Positions 52,844 through 64,000 of a stretch of 64,000 nt of DNA are shown here, piece by piece. Both the position numbers and the translations under genes were made by a program. Positions within the stretch are counted from its first letter, which is position 1. The number at the start of each line of letters is the position of its first letter. The DNA is from Pelecanus crispus (lineage: Eukaryota > Chordata > Aves > Pelecaniformes > Pelecanidae). A model generated the notes under the pieces. The model did no database searches. It was not told the origin of the DNA and saw nothing but the letters and a program-made list of their open reading frames with translations. The DNA lies in assembly GCF_030463565.1 (NCBI RefSeq), contig NC_134646.1:66543710-66607709 (forward strand), in the 5' to 3' direction.

Positions 52844-55800
52844 CCTCTTGCCTCTACTTGCCTCTTGCTTTCCTCTGTCCTTCACCTTATCTTGGGGAAA
52901 AAAAAAAGAAAACAGAAAACCTGCTCAGCAAACACAAATTCAGGTACCCTCCCCAAGGCACAGCTCTAACTCAGCTCCAGAGCCATCTCCTCCTGTCCCA
53001 GCAACATCCCTGCAGGCTACCTCCTTGCAGAGGGCTGGAGACCAGATTTTTGTTCCCAGGCACTCCTTGCCAGTGCCTCTCCTCACCACTTTGTCACCTC
53101 TCCCTTATCACCCAGGTGCTGTGTGCAGCTTGCATCTATCTGCAGATCCCTCACATGCCATTTTCTAGAGAAGAGGCTTCTCTATCCATCCCCAACTAAA
53201 ACTCTCAGCACTTCATTTCCTGCAACATTCTTTAGACTAGTTGGCCACATTGTGTAGGGATGGTAACCAGTCATAGCCACATTTTATGCCTCTTTTTCCC
53301 CACAACAAGAAGTACAAGCTTTCTTCAGGAAGACAAGCATTCTGCTCTGTATTTGGAAGCACCTAAAGCACAGAAACCCAATCCATTCCTCCTAAAGTAT
53401 TATAGCAATAATGACCCATAAGTACATATAGCTATCTATTGCCCTACTTGTTTTTCCTCTCCTAGGGACAGCATAAAGTCTTAACTAATGTTTATCCATC
53501 ATGTCCACTCCACAGCTAACAGACAGAATAACAAATTTTGTTTGTACATAAAACCTTCACAGAAGTTAGCTCATGACCAGGGAAGGGGTAGAAATTAATA
53601 ACACTCCTACAATAAAAATCAAGGAAGAGATCCTCAGTGAGCACATCTTTCCAAATAATACTGATGTGCTCCAGCAAAAGCGTCTTCCCCTTCCCCCAAA
53701 TCTCCTCTGCTTCAAGAAAACACTCACTCTGAATAGAAATCACCTTCCCTTATGCTATAGCACAATGGATTCAGACCAACAACCAGGTGCTAAAAAATAA
53801 AAAAAAATAAACACTTACTTCCTCATTAAAGATCCTTAGACTATGCATCTCCAAGACCATCCTTACCTTCTATAAGCTAATCCTCAGACACTCAAATACA
53901 TAGTAGTTTCTGGCTCATACCCTTAAACCAGAAGCTGACTGACCATAACAAGTTTTTTCTTCTTCAGTCACTTTTCAGCTGTTTTCTATCATTCCCTTTT
54001 GCTTTAAAGCATCACCAGCTGTGCCCCAGGAGCCCTAATTTAGCTATTTGAGATAGTTTGTCTCTCTAGGGCAGTTTTTCCTCATCCTTTCTAAGCTGAA
54101 AAGCTGCTTGAAGTTTTTTTGGGGGAGAATTCCCCAGCCCATCTTGAATGGTGTTAATTTATAACCCAATAGATATTACATAAAATTGTGGATGTTCCTT
54201 TATTATTCTCCACTTCATTTGTTTGTTTGCATGTGTGGAAATACATGTGGATATTTAAAAAAACAATGTCAGCTACTTGTGATATCTTACACAGCACCAA
54301 TTACCCTACTAGTGATTTGAAGACCTGAGATGAACAAATGCCTATTGTACAACATGCACACTCAGGCATAGGCACATGTGGAAAGCTGTGCCCTACAGAG
54401 GCCAAGGTCAATGCCCGTTCCTGAGGTGAGTGAGGCACCTGGCCCAGGTGAAGAAATTTGAAATTCTTCTCAATTTGCATCTAGGAGAATTGCCAGGACA
54501 TTTCAACAGATGGTGCTGAAATGGCCCTTTCTACTGATCAGATTGGAAATTCATTCTCAGCACTGTGATATTTTCCATCAACCATAGTCTGTTTTGTTCA
54601 AGATGCTGTACATATGCTGAAGGAATTCCGCTGTCCAGTCTCCCTTTTCATGTTTTAAAAGGTTGCTAAACCTTTTAAATGCAAAATTTGATGTGAAAGC
54701 GCTAAGTGTTCACTCTCTAGTGAGGAATGAGGCATTTTGCAAAACTGATCTATCTGACATTTTGGCTTAAAACTGCTCCTCAGCAAAAGAGGGGGGAGCC
54801 CCTGCTGAGCTCCCCCTGCGTGCTGCCCCATGCCTGAGCCAGCCTCAAGCCCTAAGTCCTGGTGGCCAAACCCCCAGGAACCGGGGTGTCCTCAGGACCC
54901 ATCATCTCCACCATGCTGGTGAAGCGAGTATGGAGACAGCCCCAGGAGAACATACCTGGCCGTTGCATCCTGCCATATCTCCCGATTCTTTGCTACCCTA
55001 CAAATGCTCTATCATGCAACAAGGGTTATGCTTTGCCTTTGTGGATGCTCTGGCCAAGTTGACCTTCCAGGTCTTACCAGCTCAGCTTTTTGACCCAGAA
55101 CAGCTTCTCTGATATTATCGATAGTGTCCATGCAGTAAGATTTTTTTCATTGATTGAACCTCTCATTAATTACTTTTATTCAAAAATTACCCTGTGGTGT
55201 GTCCTGAAACAGATTATTAATTAAGAGTGACAATGGCTGAGTAAACATAGCTTCAAACATTCCTCCCAGTACGGTGCGACAGGTCTTCCCCTGCAAGGCA
55301 CTGCTGTGTGACCATCTGATCGACATGAGAAAGCCCCAAAGCTTTACACTAAACTGCTGTATGCTGTAGTTCAGCCTTGTCACCTGTTACACATGGCTGA
55401 GACACCATAACAACTTTAAAAGTTGCCTCTCAGGCCTTACCCCTCTCTGACTCACATCCAAGAGGGGCAGCTGAATATGGCTTGGGAGCAAGTTAGTTTT
55501 AGTAACAGAGGAGGAGAGTTCGTGCTGCTCTCAGGCAATATCCATATCCACCACAGGGCAACTAACTGCAACAGAAGACCACTTAACAAGTGGAGTCTCC
55601 AAATTCACCAGGAACCAGACCTCTTATTCTCTGGAGGGGCTAATGATGACCTTTAATGACCCACACAATTAACCTGTCCGACTATTTTTCAGTTACTGTT
55701 TTCAACAGTGTTGTTTTCCTAGCTGTATATATCTCAGCTTTATAGTCACTGGTACCTGGTTACTTTTTCACATGGGTCATTCTTCCAGCTGCAGATGTAT

Positions 55801-58800
55801 GTCCTAAATGTATCAGCATGCAGTGCTTGCACCCAAACATCAGCACCCCTTGGTGTGTGTATATACCCAAGGAGAGATGGCCTGGCTGCCATCGTGCAAA
55901 GGGAGAGACGTATCTCCCATCCCTCCCCAAGCAGTGCCCAGGATGAAGCCCTGTGATGGGGTGCCTCCGAACACTGGATTGCTTTCTCTCTTCAGCAACC
56001 TCAGCAAATGTTTTGAGTCCACTTTATTGAGGGCTTTGCTGAGGTTGTGAATGCACGGTTGGTGGTCTCCTATCTGACTAGGAGGTATGGACAGGAGGTG
56101 CTCCATCACATTCGTGACCGTGAGGTATCTGGAGGACTGCCAGCTCCATGAGCCTGGGCTTAGGATGCCTCGCTGTGCTCACCAGGTGTTTTGTTTCACT
56201 CCAAAGGAAGTAAAATGGATTCCTTTCTCTGCATTTCAAGCTAGTGTTGAAATTGCTGCTGCTGAATCCAAAGCGATCTCTGCCTGCTGTGATGTGCATG
56301 CAGTCATTTAACCACCAGGTCCAACCCATCACCTAGCCCCAGTATCAATTTCACCTCATTCGACCCCCAGCAGCTCTGTTCCTCCAGCCCCACTCCTGCT
56401 CTGTCTGTGATTCCTCAGCCCCCAGCATCCCAGGCTTGCAGTGTGGGGGCGGGAGGAGACAAAACAAGATATTATTCCCTGCCCTTTTTTTTCCCAAGCT
56501 GGGTGAACATCAGCTTGGGGGCTCCTTAGTTCAGCAGCATCAGCATGCTTGAGGGGAGGGCAGAAGAGCTGTCCCAAGCATACAGGGCTGAAGGCAGAGA
56601 TGGGATCCCACCTGAGCCACAATGAGCTGCTTGGGATTTTTCCTGTTCCTTTCCTCTTTCCCCTTTCCAAGAGAGAGCTGTCAGCTCTGAGGGCAGCGAG
56701 GACATGCCCAGCCTGGCCAAAGGCAGCAACCAGGCTAAGCAGATTTCCCAAGGACTCACTTAGACCTTCTAAGTTTCTTTCAACTTCCAGCATACAAGCC
56801 CATGACCTGAGCCATTGTGCTGCCATGTTCATTAGCAATGCTCCTTGTGTCACGCCTGTCCTCAAGCGCAGGCCAAAGGATGCTCTGCACCTAGCGGGTA
56901 GGAGGAGCCATATGCTTCCCACTCTGCCGGGAAGTGTTTGAGACTGTGTTCTAGCACAGCCTTTGAGGAAGACAGAGAAATTACATTGATAGGCACCTTT
57001 AAAAATATCTTTTCAGGCAATATAACAGCTGGAAGCAGCAAGCAAGAGTCAATACTATATGTTTGTATTATACAGCAACACCAGAGCTAGCCTTCTGCTG
57101 GCAACCATTTGAGATCCAGTGCCTGAGGCCATTGCGTTAGTCAGTTAAAATAGGGCTTAATGCTACCCTGCTTCGCACGTGCACCAATTTTCCTAATGTC
57201 AATTATGGTTGCATGTTGCCTAACCAAGGGTAGCATTTGGTCCCTAAATTGTTTGCATGCCCTGTAATTTATGCTTTTTGCATTGTGTAAAAAAACCCCA
57301 ATCTATCAACTGTGGTGTTGGTTGCAAAATATCTTCTGTAATTACCCTAATTGTTTATGCCACAGTAATGTGTCCTTAGACATTGAGCAGTGTAAAAAGA
57401 TTGATACACCCCAAAAGTGTAAATGGTAATTAGGGAATTTCATCAGGTGCTGAGTAAGACGGAATGTTTGTCACATTTTAATGCTAGCCTTCGCTCTGTT
57501 TCTCCGTCTTGTTGAAACACTCGGATCTCAGTTGTTAGGGGAAACCTGCTTAGGGACAGCTCAACAAAAATCAGTATAATTACTATCCGATAATGCAAAG
57601 TAGACACTCAGGTCTCTCATATGAATCACATGTTTCCTTTGCAGTAGAATTGTAATAAAGGGGCTAAGATCTGCAGAGTATTCACTGTAAAAATATCATG
57701 AGTGGGTTTACACATACAGTGTCATGCCTTTGGCATGTGGCAACACCAGGATTGGCCATTAGCTAGAGAAAAAAACATCTGAATGCAGATAAAGCACTTG
57801 CATGGAAGCACAGCCTATTGAAATTATGCAACTGAAGTGTGGCCTGGCATTCCCCACTATCTGTATAGAGTATATCCTCCCTTCCGCAGCTTTTGAAATA
57901 GTGGGTTTTTGCTCGGTGCTACTCACTATTTACTTTTAACTGAGGGGGTCAGACCCTTTGCTATTGTGTGTTGGTTAAGCTACTGCCAGCAGTACCACAC
58001 CAGTCTGCACCCGCAAATAATTTTCTGTAAATCAGAGCACAGCCTTTCTCAGCAGCGTGGCCAGCAGCTGTTTTGGGGACCTGACTAGGTGCCCACCACT
58101 ACATGGTGAGCTGAAGAAAGAGACGATGAAGCGTTTAACCTGCATTTCTGATGAACGAGAACCCTTCATAGCGGTAGGCCTGGTGCAGTTAAATGCTATG
58201 TTATCAAGAATTTGAACCTGGGGGAAGTGGATGTGAAACTTCAGCAGAGGGTAAAAAAGCGCAGGAGCACCAGAAGGAGCTGTGGACAACACGGTTAAGT
58301 CACAAGCAGAGAGGAGGAGGACGGAGACCAGTTGCAGCAGCAACTAGGCAATAGCTGAAGCATTATTTTGAACGTTTTGAAGATTTCTGAGCAGTGCAGC
58401 ATTTCATGACGCACCTGCTGTTAAATACCTATAGGCGTTGCTGAACTTTGCCCTAGGTAGCTCTGCAAAGAGTTTGGAAATGGTGAGATGGATGGCACAA
58501 GCTGTGTGTGGTTCCTGGGTGCGCTTTGATTCCTGATAGACAGTACAGTCACGGAGGGTGATGGCGCACAGAATTACAGTATTTCTGCATGGGTGTAAGA
58601 AGCTGTAAGTTTTAAATCACAGGCCTAGGGTGCTTGCTGCTTACATTTTTAGAAGATGACAGTTTGTAGTGCATAAATAATTTGTGTTCTAGGCAATACT
58701 TCTGTTCATTTCACTAAAGTATGGTGTAAAGTATGACAGTTGCATTTGGGACTGGTTCCTCAGCTACTGTTGAGCTTATAGTTAGGAATTCTACTGATCT

Positions 58801-59339
58801 TTTTAAATAATCTTTAAGGCATTTAAGGAGTACTTTTTATTTCTCTCTGTCTGCTTAATTTTAAGCTCCATAGGTCATGTGTGATTAAAAAAAGAGCAAG
58901 ATAGCTATTTTTGCCCAACTATAAGCAAAACATCACTCAGCTCATGGGATACAAGAAGCATTTGGGAAACACTCTGTTGGCCGTCTTTCATGTAGAAGGG
59001 AGAATTTGAGCCTAGCATAGCGATACATACGCTTTTCTATAACTCGTTGCGCATCCTGTTGTTACAACAGCCCTGGCTTTGCTCTCCCATGCTTACCTTC
59101 ACTGAGGACAGTCTGCAGAACCCTGCCAGAAAATATCTTGACCCACACAATTGCAATTGTTTTTATTTTTCTTCATATGAAAATCTCTCACTCATATGAA
59201 AATGTTGGACACAGGCCTCTCGTGGTTCTCTTTAGTGGTTGATGCTAACCTCATTTCTTGTGCATTGCATCAGCTCAGACTAGAACTTGCCTGCATACTT
59301 ATTTTTCTGCAAGCTTCCATGATACGTATATAAACAGAT
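52844..59339. other. Intergenic region before the SLC34A2 3' end
   Basis: No gene was recognised. The part at about 56350-56940 is G+C-richer and has overlapping open frames on both strands up to 188 codons, but no known domain or splice context. About 57130-57620 is rich in TAAT-type and ATGCAAA-type motifs and might be a conserved non-coding element. Confidence 0.5.
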
Positions 59340-59373
59340 ATTATGCAAAGATCTCATTTTTTTAAAACTTCTC

Positions 59374-59379
59374 TTTATT
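59374..59379 (-). promoter_or_regulatory. SLC34A2: Candidate poly(A) signal, SLC34A2
   Basis: TTTATT on the plus strand is AATAAA on the minus strand, with T-rich sequence on the minus strand further down. This is the candidate distal end of SLC34A2. Confidence 0.35.
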
Positions 59380-61903
59380 TTTACATTCAATGCATAAGGA
59401 CAGACAAGATGAATATTCATGACAAAGTATAAAGCCATATACTGTCCTCAAAACAGTTAAAAGATATAGTGTTTAAGGGCTTAAAAAAGTATTTTAGAAA
59501 CCTTGTATTTCCAAAATTCCTCATTACAGAAAATTCAAATCTTTTAGAAAAGTAGAGTTCAATATCCTTGTGCATTAGGCCATATTATGAAAATACATAG
59601 GTGGTTTTTGTCTTTACTTTAAGAAATCTGTCTCTGCATTGCTAACAATCTTTATGTAACCTATTGATGGAGACAACAGCCTCCATAATACACAGTATAC
59701 ACAGTTACAAACAATTTTAAAAGTTATATTACAAAATATACAGTAGTTCCTTTTTACATTTTATAGATAAACATTGCATAGTTTTCAAATATGTAATATA
59801 TAACACAATCATGCGCCTTTTTCTGTATAACTTATGAAAAATTCTGTACACTCAAATAATTATAAATAAAGTGTAAATATCTTTTGGTGAGAGTAGGGGG
59901 GGAAATATGCCAGGACATGTTGTGCTGTCAAATGTTAAACAGAAATCTTTGTCAGAATCTGCCTATAACAATGGCACAATATGGCCTGGGGCAAGGAGAG
60001 AGGGGAGTAAGAATTGAATATATCATAGGGGAAACGTTACAATGAGGAACCATAAAGTACTGATATGTCTGACTATTAATTATTATCCTTATTTTTTTGT
60101 AAGAACTGCTTTCCCACAGTTATTATCACTGTGCTTGATGGTTTTACCAATAAGGTGCATGTTGTTTAAGAAATGAGTAAAAGTAGATTAAAATGTTTCC
60201 TGTTTCAATGGGTGGTTAATGGAATCTTGAGATAACTTGGAAAGAATTCTGGATATTTTTCATATATTTTTCCCAAAGAAACAGAGCATGGGAAATGCGT
60301 GCTGGGATTTAAAGAAACAGATTCTGAAAGCATCCAGAATTGTGAGAATAAAACAAAGAAGAATTATTGACGATATCAAAATTCCACTTTAAAAATGAGA
60401 TGCTGACAAGTTCAGTTTCAACTATAGGAAGGACAAGGAAAATAATTTTTAAAAGAATAGTTTGGTATAACTCTGCTCTCTGCTACTAAACCCCAAAAGA
60501 GCAGAACTATATCAAAACTAGATGCTTTTGCAAATTCACTCCAGTTCTAAGCATTTTGTCACTGGCTCACAATTACAGAAATCTCAGCACGAATGCAATT
60601 TGCAAACACATTTTCAGCAACGTAGTTTGCCAGTTTAAATGTCAGTTCAAAAAAGTAAATGAAAACAATTTTCACTTCTAAAATGTACGTATTTACCTGA
60701 TAGTCAAATTCAACCTACTGAATTCCAGAGCTCTGCACAAAACAAACAACTATTCAGAATTAAATGTGTTCTAGCAGCACTGAGTGGTTATGTTAAACCA
60801 AGGGTCTTCTCAGCATATCCATTACAAATTTAATCTACAATTCAGCCATGTAAACTGGCTTTAAATGACACTTGGCCTACACTCAGCCACCTGATGTTTT
60901 TTTAAATATTAGTGGTTGGACTTCAGGTATTATCCCATACCCGATGATATCTAAGCTGTTGAAGGGCAGCAGAAGTACTTAGTGCGTCTTTGAAATGCTC
61001 TTTTTCTGGCATTGAAATTATGCCTTTCGCCAGCCCACAATTCAGAGCAGTCTCATGAGCACTTACTAGAACATCAGTAACGGTAAGATTTGAGCACAAG
61101 CAGCTTCCCACCAAGTGCTACACTACCTATGGATTGACTACACGTGGTAGTGACTGCACTACTTACGGATTTTATTCGGGATTTGGATTGCTATATACAA
61201 TTGCCAGTAAAATTCACATTATTTCCAAGGAGGGTGGTTCAGAGCACAAAGCGATGGTGCAGAGTAAACGCTCCTTTCTCTCCAGTAAACGTTACCATAT
61301 GTCCCGTGCTAGCCACAGTCTGCTCCCCAGGTTCCCTCTTTTGTAGCAATAAAGCCAGTCTCCACCGCTACTCTGACAGGTCATTTTGTGGCTCCGGAGC
61401 CACAGCTGCACCCAGATCTCCTGGCGTCAGCCCAGGCTTGGGCGGCTGTCTCCTCCCTTACACTGGCCACTTGTCCTCCCTCCTGCACCATTCCTCTGGT
61501 TGTGGGGTTACATGGTGAACAGGACTGGAGAGGACCATCTAGAGAGAGGAATGGCCACACAACCACATCCTGAGTCCATCAAGCCCTTTGGTAGCCACCC
61601 AGTGTCTCCAAACCCAGTGCTTAACCTTCAGCAGGTATAGGGATCAGCAATTACTTTTATGGACTTCCTCTTGAGATAATAAAAGATTATAACTCCTGTC
61701 CCCCATGTTAAAGGAGACAGAGCGGGCTCAAAATGGGCTTATGCACACCCTTACACCAGAGTAGAACTCCTGGAGTTTCCGAAGGATGTCCCAGCCTTTC
61801 ATTTTCCTTCACACACATAGAATAGATTTTGTCCATACTGGGAAAACTACTACTTTTCCATTCTGACCACTGCAAACAGGCCAAGGAAAACATTAGGATT
61901 CTC

Positions 61904-61932
61904 TTTTTTTTTTTTTTCTTTTTCTTTTTCCA
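61904..61932. repeat. T-rich tract
   Basis: Long T run with interspersed C (ctttttctttttcc) in the presumed SLC34A2 3' UTR; on the transcript strand it is an A-rich tract. Confidence 0.8.
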
Positions 61933-62352
61933 TTTCCAGAGCTTTTTAGTTATTACAAGGTAACTTCTGATGAATAAGCCAGTAGGTCAGAAAGGGTGTT
62001 CTACAAGTGCATTGTTTGTTTTTTAATTAAGTTTGAATTGATCACCACTCCTTTCATCCCTCTCTTCATGGGACTACATCAGAATTTCTTTTGTTTGCTA
62101 CTGATAGCATTGGATGAAGGTACCACATAGTAGATCCTCTGTAAGCAAATCTGTCATTAGCTTTTCAACTGATCATAGATTTTTCTAGGGACTCTGTCAA
62201 GCTTGTTTGACTCCATTCCTTGATGAGTGATATACCACTGGCTGCAGGAACCTAACAAAATGTTCACTCTGTCCTCAGTGCATTGTCCAAGGTGGTTTTC
62301 AAGAGCCTGACTGTCCTATGCTGTGTCTCTGCTAACATGGGTTGATCCACTA

Positions 62353-62928
62353 CTATAAGGCTGTGTTGTTTGTGCCAGTTTTTTCAACACAAGCTGCAGC
62401 TGGTGCCCTTCTTCCACCTCTTTCTTCATCAGCCATGGCAATGGCGTTTTCATAAACCTCCATAGTTTTTAGTTGCTTGTCTTTGGCACCCTCCTGTTCT
62501 GCATTGACTTTGCAGCACTTGCAGAAGCCGCAGCAGTGTTTCCCACAAAAGGAGAGCAAAGACATAATTATATTGTCCCAGGGCTCTAGGGAGTGCATCC
62601 AGATGGGTAGGAAATCCCAATTTTGGAGCTTCTCAGGCAGCAAATGTGGTCGTTTTGACTGCATAACATTAATTACAATCACAGCAATAAAAAGAGCAAA
62701 CAGGGGAAGGCAAACACCCAAAAGGACTGGCCAGCCTGCCAGTGATAAACCAAATACAAACAAAGGCAAAAGAAAGAAGCAGATGAGAAGATAAAATATA
62801 GCAAACCACCTGTACTTGGCTGTTATGTTACCCAAGGTCTTGCACATGCGGATTGGCAGCCGAGTAAAAGGCAGTGGGTAAAACAAAATAATCCCGGAGA
62901 TATTGAAGAAAAAGTGGCACAAGGCAAT
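62353..62928 (-). CDS. SLC34A2: SLC34A2 last coding exon (NaPi-IIb C-terminus)
   Basis: The minus strand opens after a gtttttgctttcag acceptor with Ile-Ala-Leu and runs 191 codons to TAG at 62355-62353. It reads [20 protein letters not shown], then [33 protein letters not shown] and [18 protein letters not shown], all hallmarks of SLC34A2, the apical sodium/phosphate cotransporter of intestine and lung. The segment includes the last membrane helices and the cytosolic tail. The tail has a cysteine cluster ([13 protein letters not shown]), shorter than the one in mammals, and ends NNTAL, close to the mammalian ...TAL end. SLC34A1 and SLC34A3 tails differ. Earlier exons lie beyond the window. 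Transcription converges on SEL1L3. Confidence 0.95.
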   Translation of the reverse strand: MALCHFFFNISGIILFYPLPFTRLPIRMCKTLGNITAKYRWFAIFYLLICFFLLPLFVFGLSLAGWPVLLGVCLPLFALFIAVIVINVMQSKRPHLLPEKLQNWDFLPIWMHSLEPWDNIIMSLLSFCGKHCCGFCKCCKVNAEQEGAKDKQLKTMEVYENAIAMADEERGGRRAPAAACVEKTGTNNTAL

Positions 62929-64000
62929 CTGAAAGCAAAAACATTCGAGGAGTTCACTAACTAAAATGCCTTTAAATGCTCCTGCTCACATGATAATAAC
63001 TTCCAGTGGCACTAAGACTCCACAGTTTCCCTTCCCTTACTTCCCGCTGTTTTTTTCTTGTCTTTTGTGACATTTCACTTCGAGGCCTTTCCTAGCACAA
63101 AGCAAGGACTTGGTAATACCTCATACATTGTGAAGATCACTGCCTACAAACAGGGGGCAGCATTTGGAAACAAGGCAAGCCTAAAGGGGACGACATATCT
63201 CCCCGCAGATGGGAGAAGTCTTAAAATGCAGCTTTTGACTGCAAGAAATGGGGTCCATCAGAAATAAAGCTGACAAACCAAACAGCTGTTGGGAAACAGT
63301 CCTGTTGTTAGAAAGGCATGAGAACTACACAAGAACAGTTCATTATTGGGTTCACCATCCATAAGTTTTCAATTAAAAGATGGGAAGTATAAATTAGATA
63401 TTGCATACAGGCTATTGAGAAATTGCTAATGGTACAAACCTGGATTTTCCAAAAATTAGCTAAAAGTTTATAGGGCACTGAGGAGATTACTGGAATGTGG
63501 CTTTGTCTGGGTCTTTTATAATCATTTGATTCACATTCTTCAAAATTGTTTTTTAAAAAATAAACGTGAAGAGACACCTACTTGCTAAAGCTTTCAGAGG
63601 TCACTTAGACAGAATAAGCATATACTGAACAAAACTGTACATTCCCTGCTCACCTTATCTTATTTTCATTCTATAACTGTTATCACACTAAAGTAAACAT
63701 GGAAGTACACGTGGTTTATTATTAAAGTACGTTATAAAAACATCAAGTTATCACGAAATCTGAGCTTGGTCAAGATAGTATCTTCTCATGATTACATCTG
63801 TTCTATCATGCCTGAGGACAATAAAATGACTTCTGTACTTTCCTTGACTTATTGTGGCTTGTAAAAAACATTCATCCTATTCACAAAGGAAACTTCATTA
63901 TCTTTCCACTCTTTGATGTAGAGGGTTCATTCAAATGTTATCTTCTGCCTGGAATGTTCTTTATTGGGTGGTAAATGGGAGCCCAAAGCCACACTGCCTA
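62929..64000 (-). other. SLC34A2: SLC34A2 last intron (partial)
   Basis: Sequence upstream of the last SLC34A2 exon on the minus strand. No further SLC34A2 exon was found, and no repeat was recognised. Confidence 0.7.

Larger units (their letters stand above)
59340..62352 (-). other. SLC34A2: SLC34A2 3' UTR (estimated)
   Basis: Minus-strand sequence downstream of the SLC34A2 stop at 62353-62355. The proposed end uses the AATAAA complement at 59374-59379, about 3 kb from the stop. Another hexamer (TTTATT on plus, near 61164) would give a UTR of about 1.2 kb. The low-G+C character at 59.3-60.7 kb fits a UTR, but the end is a guess without transcript data. Confidence 0.4.

Noticed and set aside
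56356-56941. Overlapping open frames up to 188 codons on both strands
   Set aside because: Locally higher G+C explains them. No domain, no splice sites in phase and no poly(A) context.
57724-57741. Small hairpin catgcc-ttt-ggcatg
   Set aside because: A six-base stem is too short to stand out in 64 kb.
63058-63577. Open frames in the SLC34A2 intron as possible upstream exon
   Set aside because: Neither resembles the sodium-coupled transporter segment expected before I-A-L-C-H-F-F-F.

Overview
This is vertebrate nuclear DNA, almost certainly from a bird. The genes are split by GT-AG introns. The interspersed repeats are CR1 LINE copies ending in the avian ATTCTATG-type 3' tail, plus solo LTRs of an endogenous retrovirus group that looks like those common in neoavian birds. 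There is no bacterial or phage content. The order SMIM20(-) / SEL1L3(+) / SLC34A2(-) matches the block on human 4p15.2 and, as far as I recall, on bird chromosome 4. I cannot name the species; the LTR group suggests a non-galliform bird.

Layout. 1-1536 is intron 1 of SMIM20 on the minus strand and holds one CR1 copy. 1537-1645 is the first coding exon of SMIM20. About 1380-2760 is a GC- and CpG-rich island acting as a divergent promoter: the SMIM20 start codon (1645, -) and the SEL1L3 start codon (2405, +) are only about 760 bp apart. 2405-41048 carries all 24 coding exons of SEL1L3. I joined these by splice sites, reading phase and protein similarity into a 1,115-residue open frame with no disruption. 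Its 3' UTR probably runs to about 42,150. 42,150-59,340 is intergenic, with two solo LTRs, one CR1 fragment, simple repeats and a possible conserved non-coding block near 57.1-57.6 kb. 59,340-62,352 is the probable 3' UTR of SLC34A2. 62,353-62,928 is the last coding exon of SLC34A2 on the minus strand, and 62,929-64,000 is its last intron.

The genes. SMIM20 (MITRAC7, also the phoenixin precursor) makes a tiny mitochondrial inner-membrane protein. SEL1L3 makes a secretory-pathway type I membrane protein: signal peptide, a lectin-like (concanavalin-A/laminin-G fold) region, a string of Sel1 repeats, one C-terminal membrane helix and a short cytosolic tail. SLC34A2 makes the apical Na+/phosphate cotransporter NaPi-IIb. 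They share no pathway. SMIM20 and SEL1L3 share a promoter region, while SEL1L3 and SLC34A2 are transcribed toward each other.

I did not find a new biological system. The observations most worth checking are the compact divergent promoter with three ETS sites, a signal peptide core built from a CTC trinucleotide repeat, a tandem splice acceptor at SEL1L3 exon 7, a head-to-head inverted CR1 pair in intron 5, and a sense-oriented solo LTR with a perfect CRE in intron 1.
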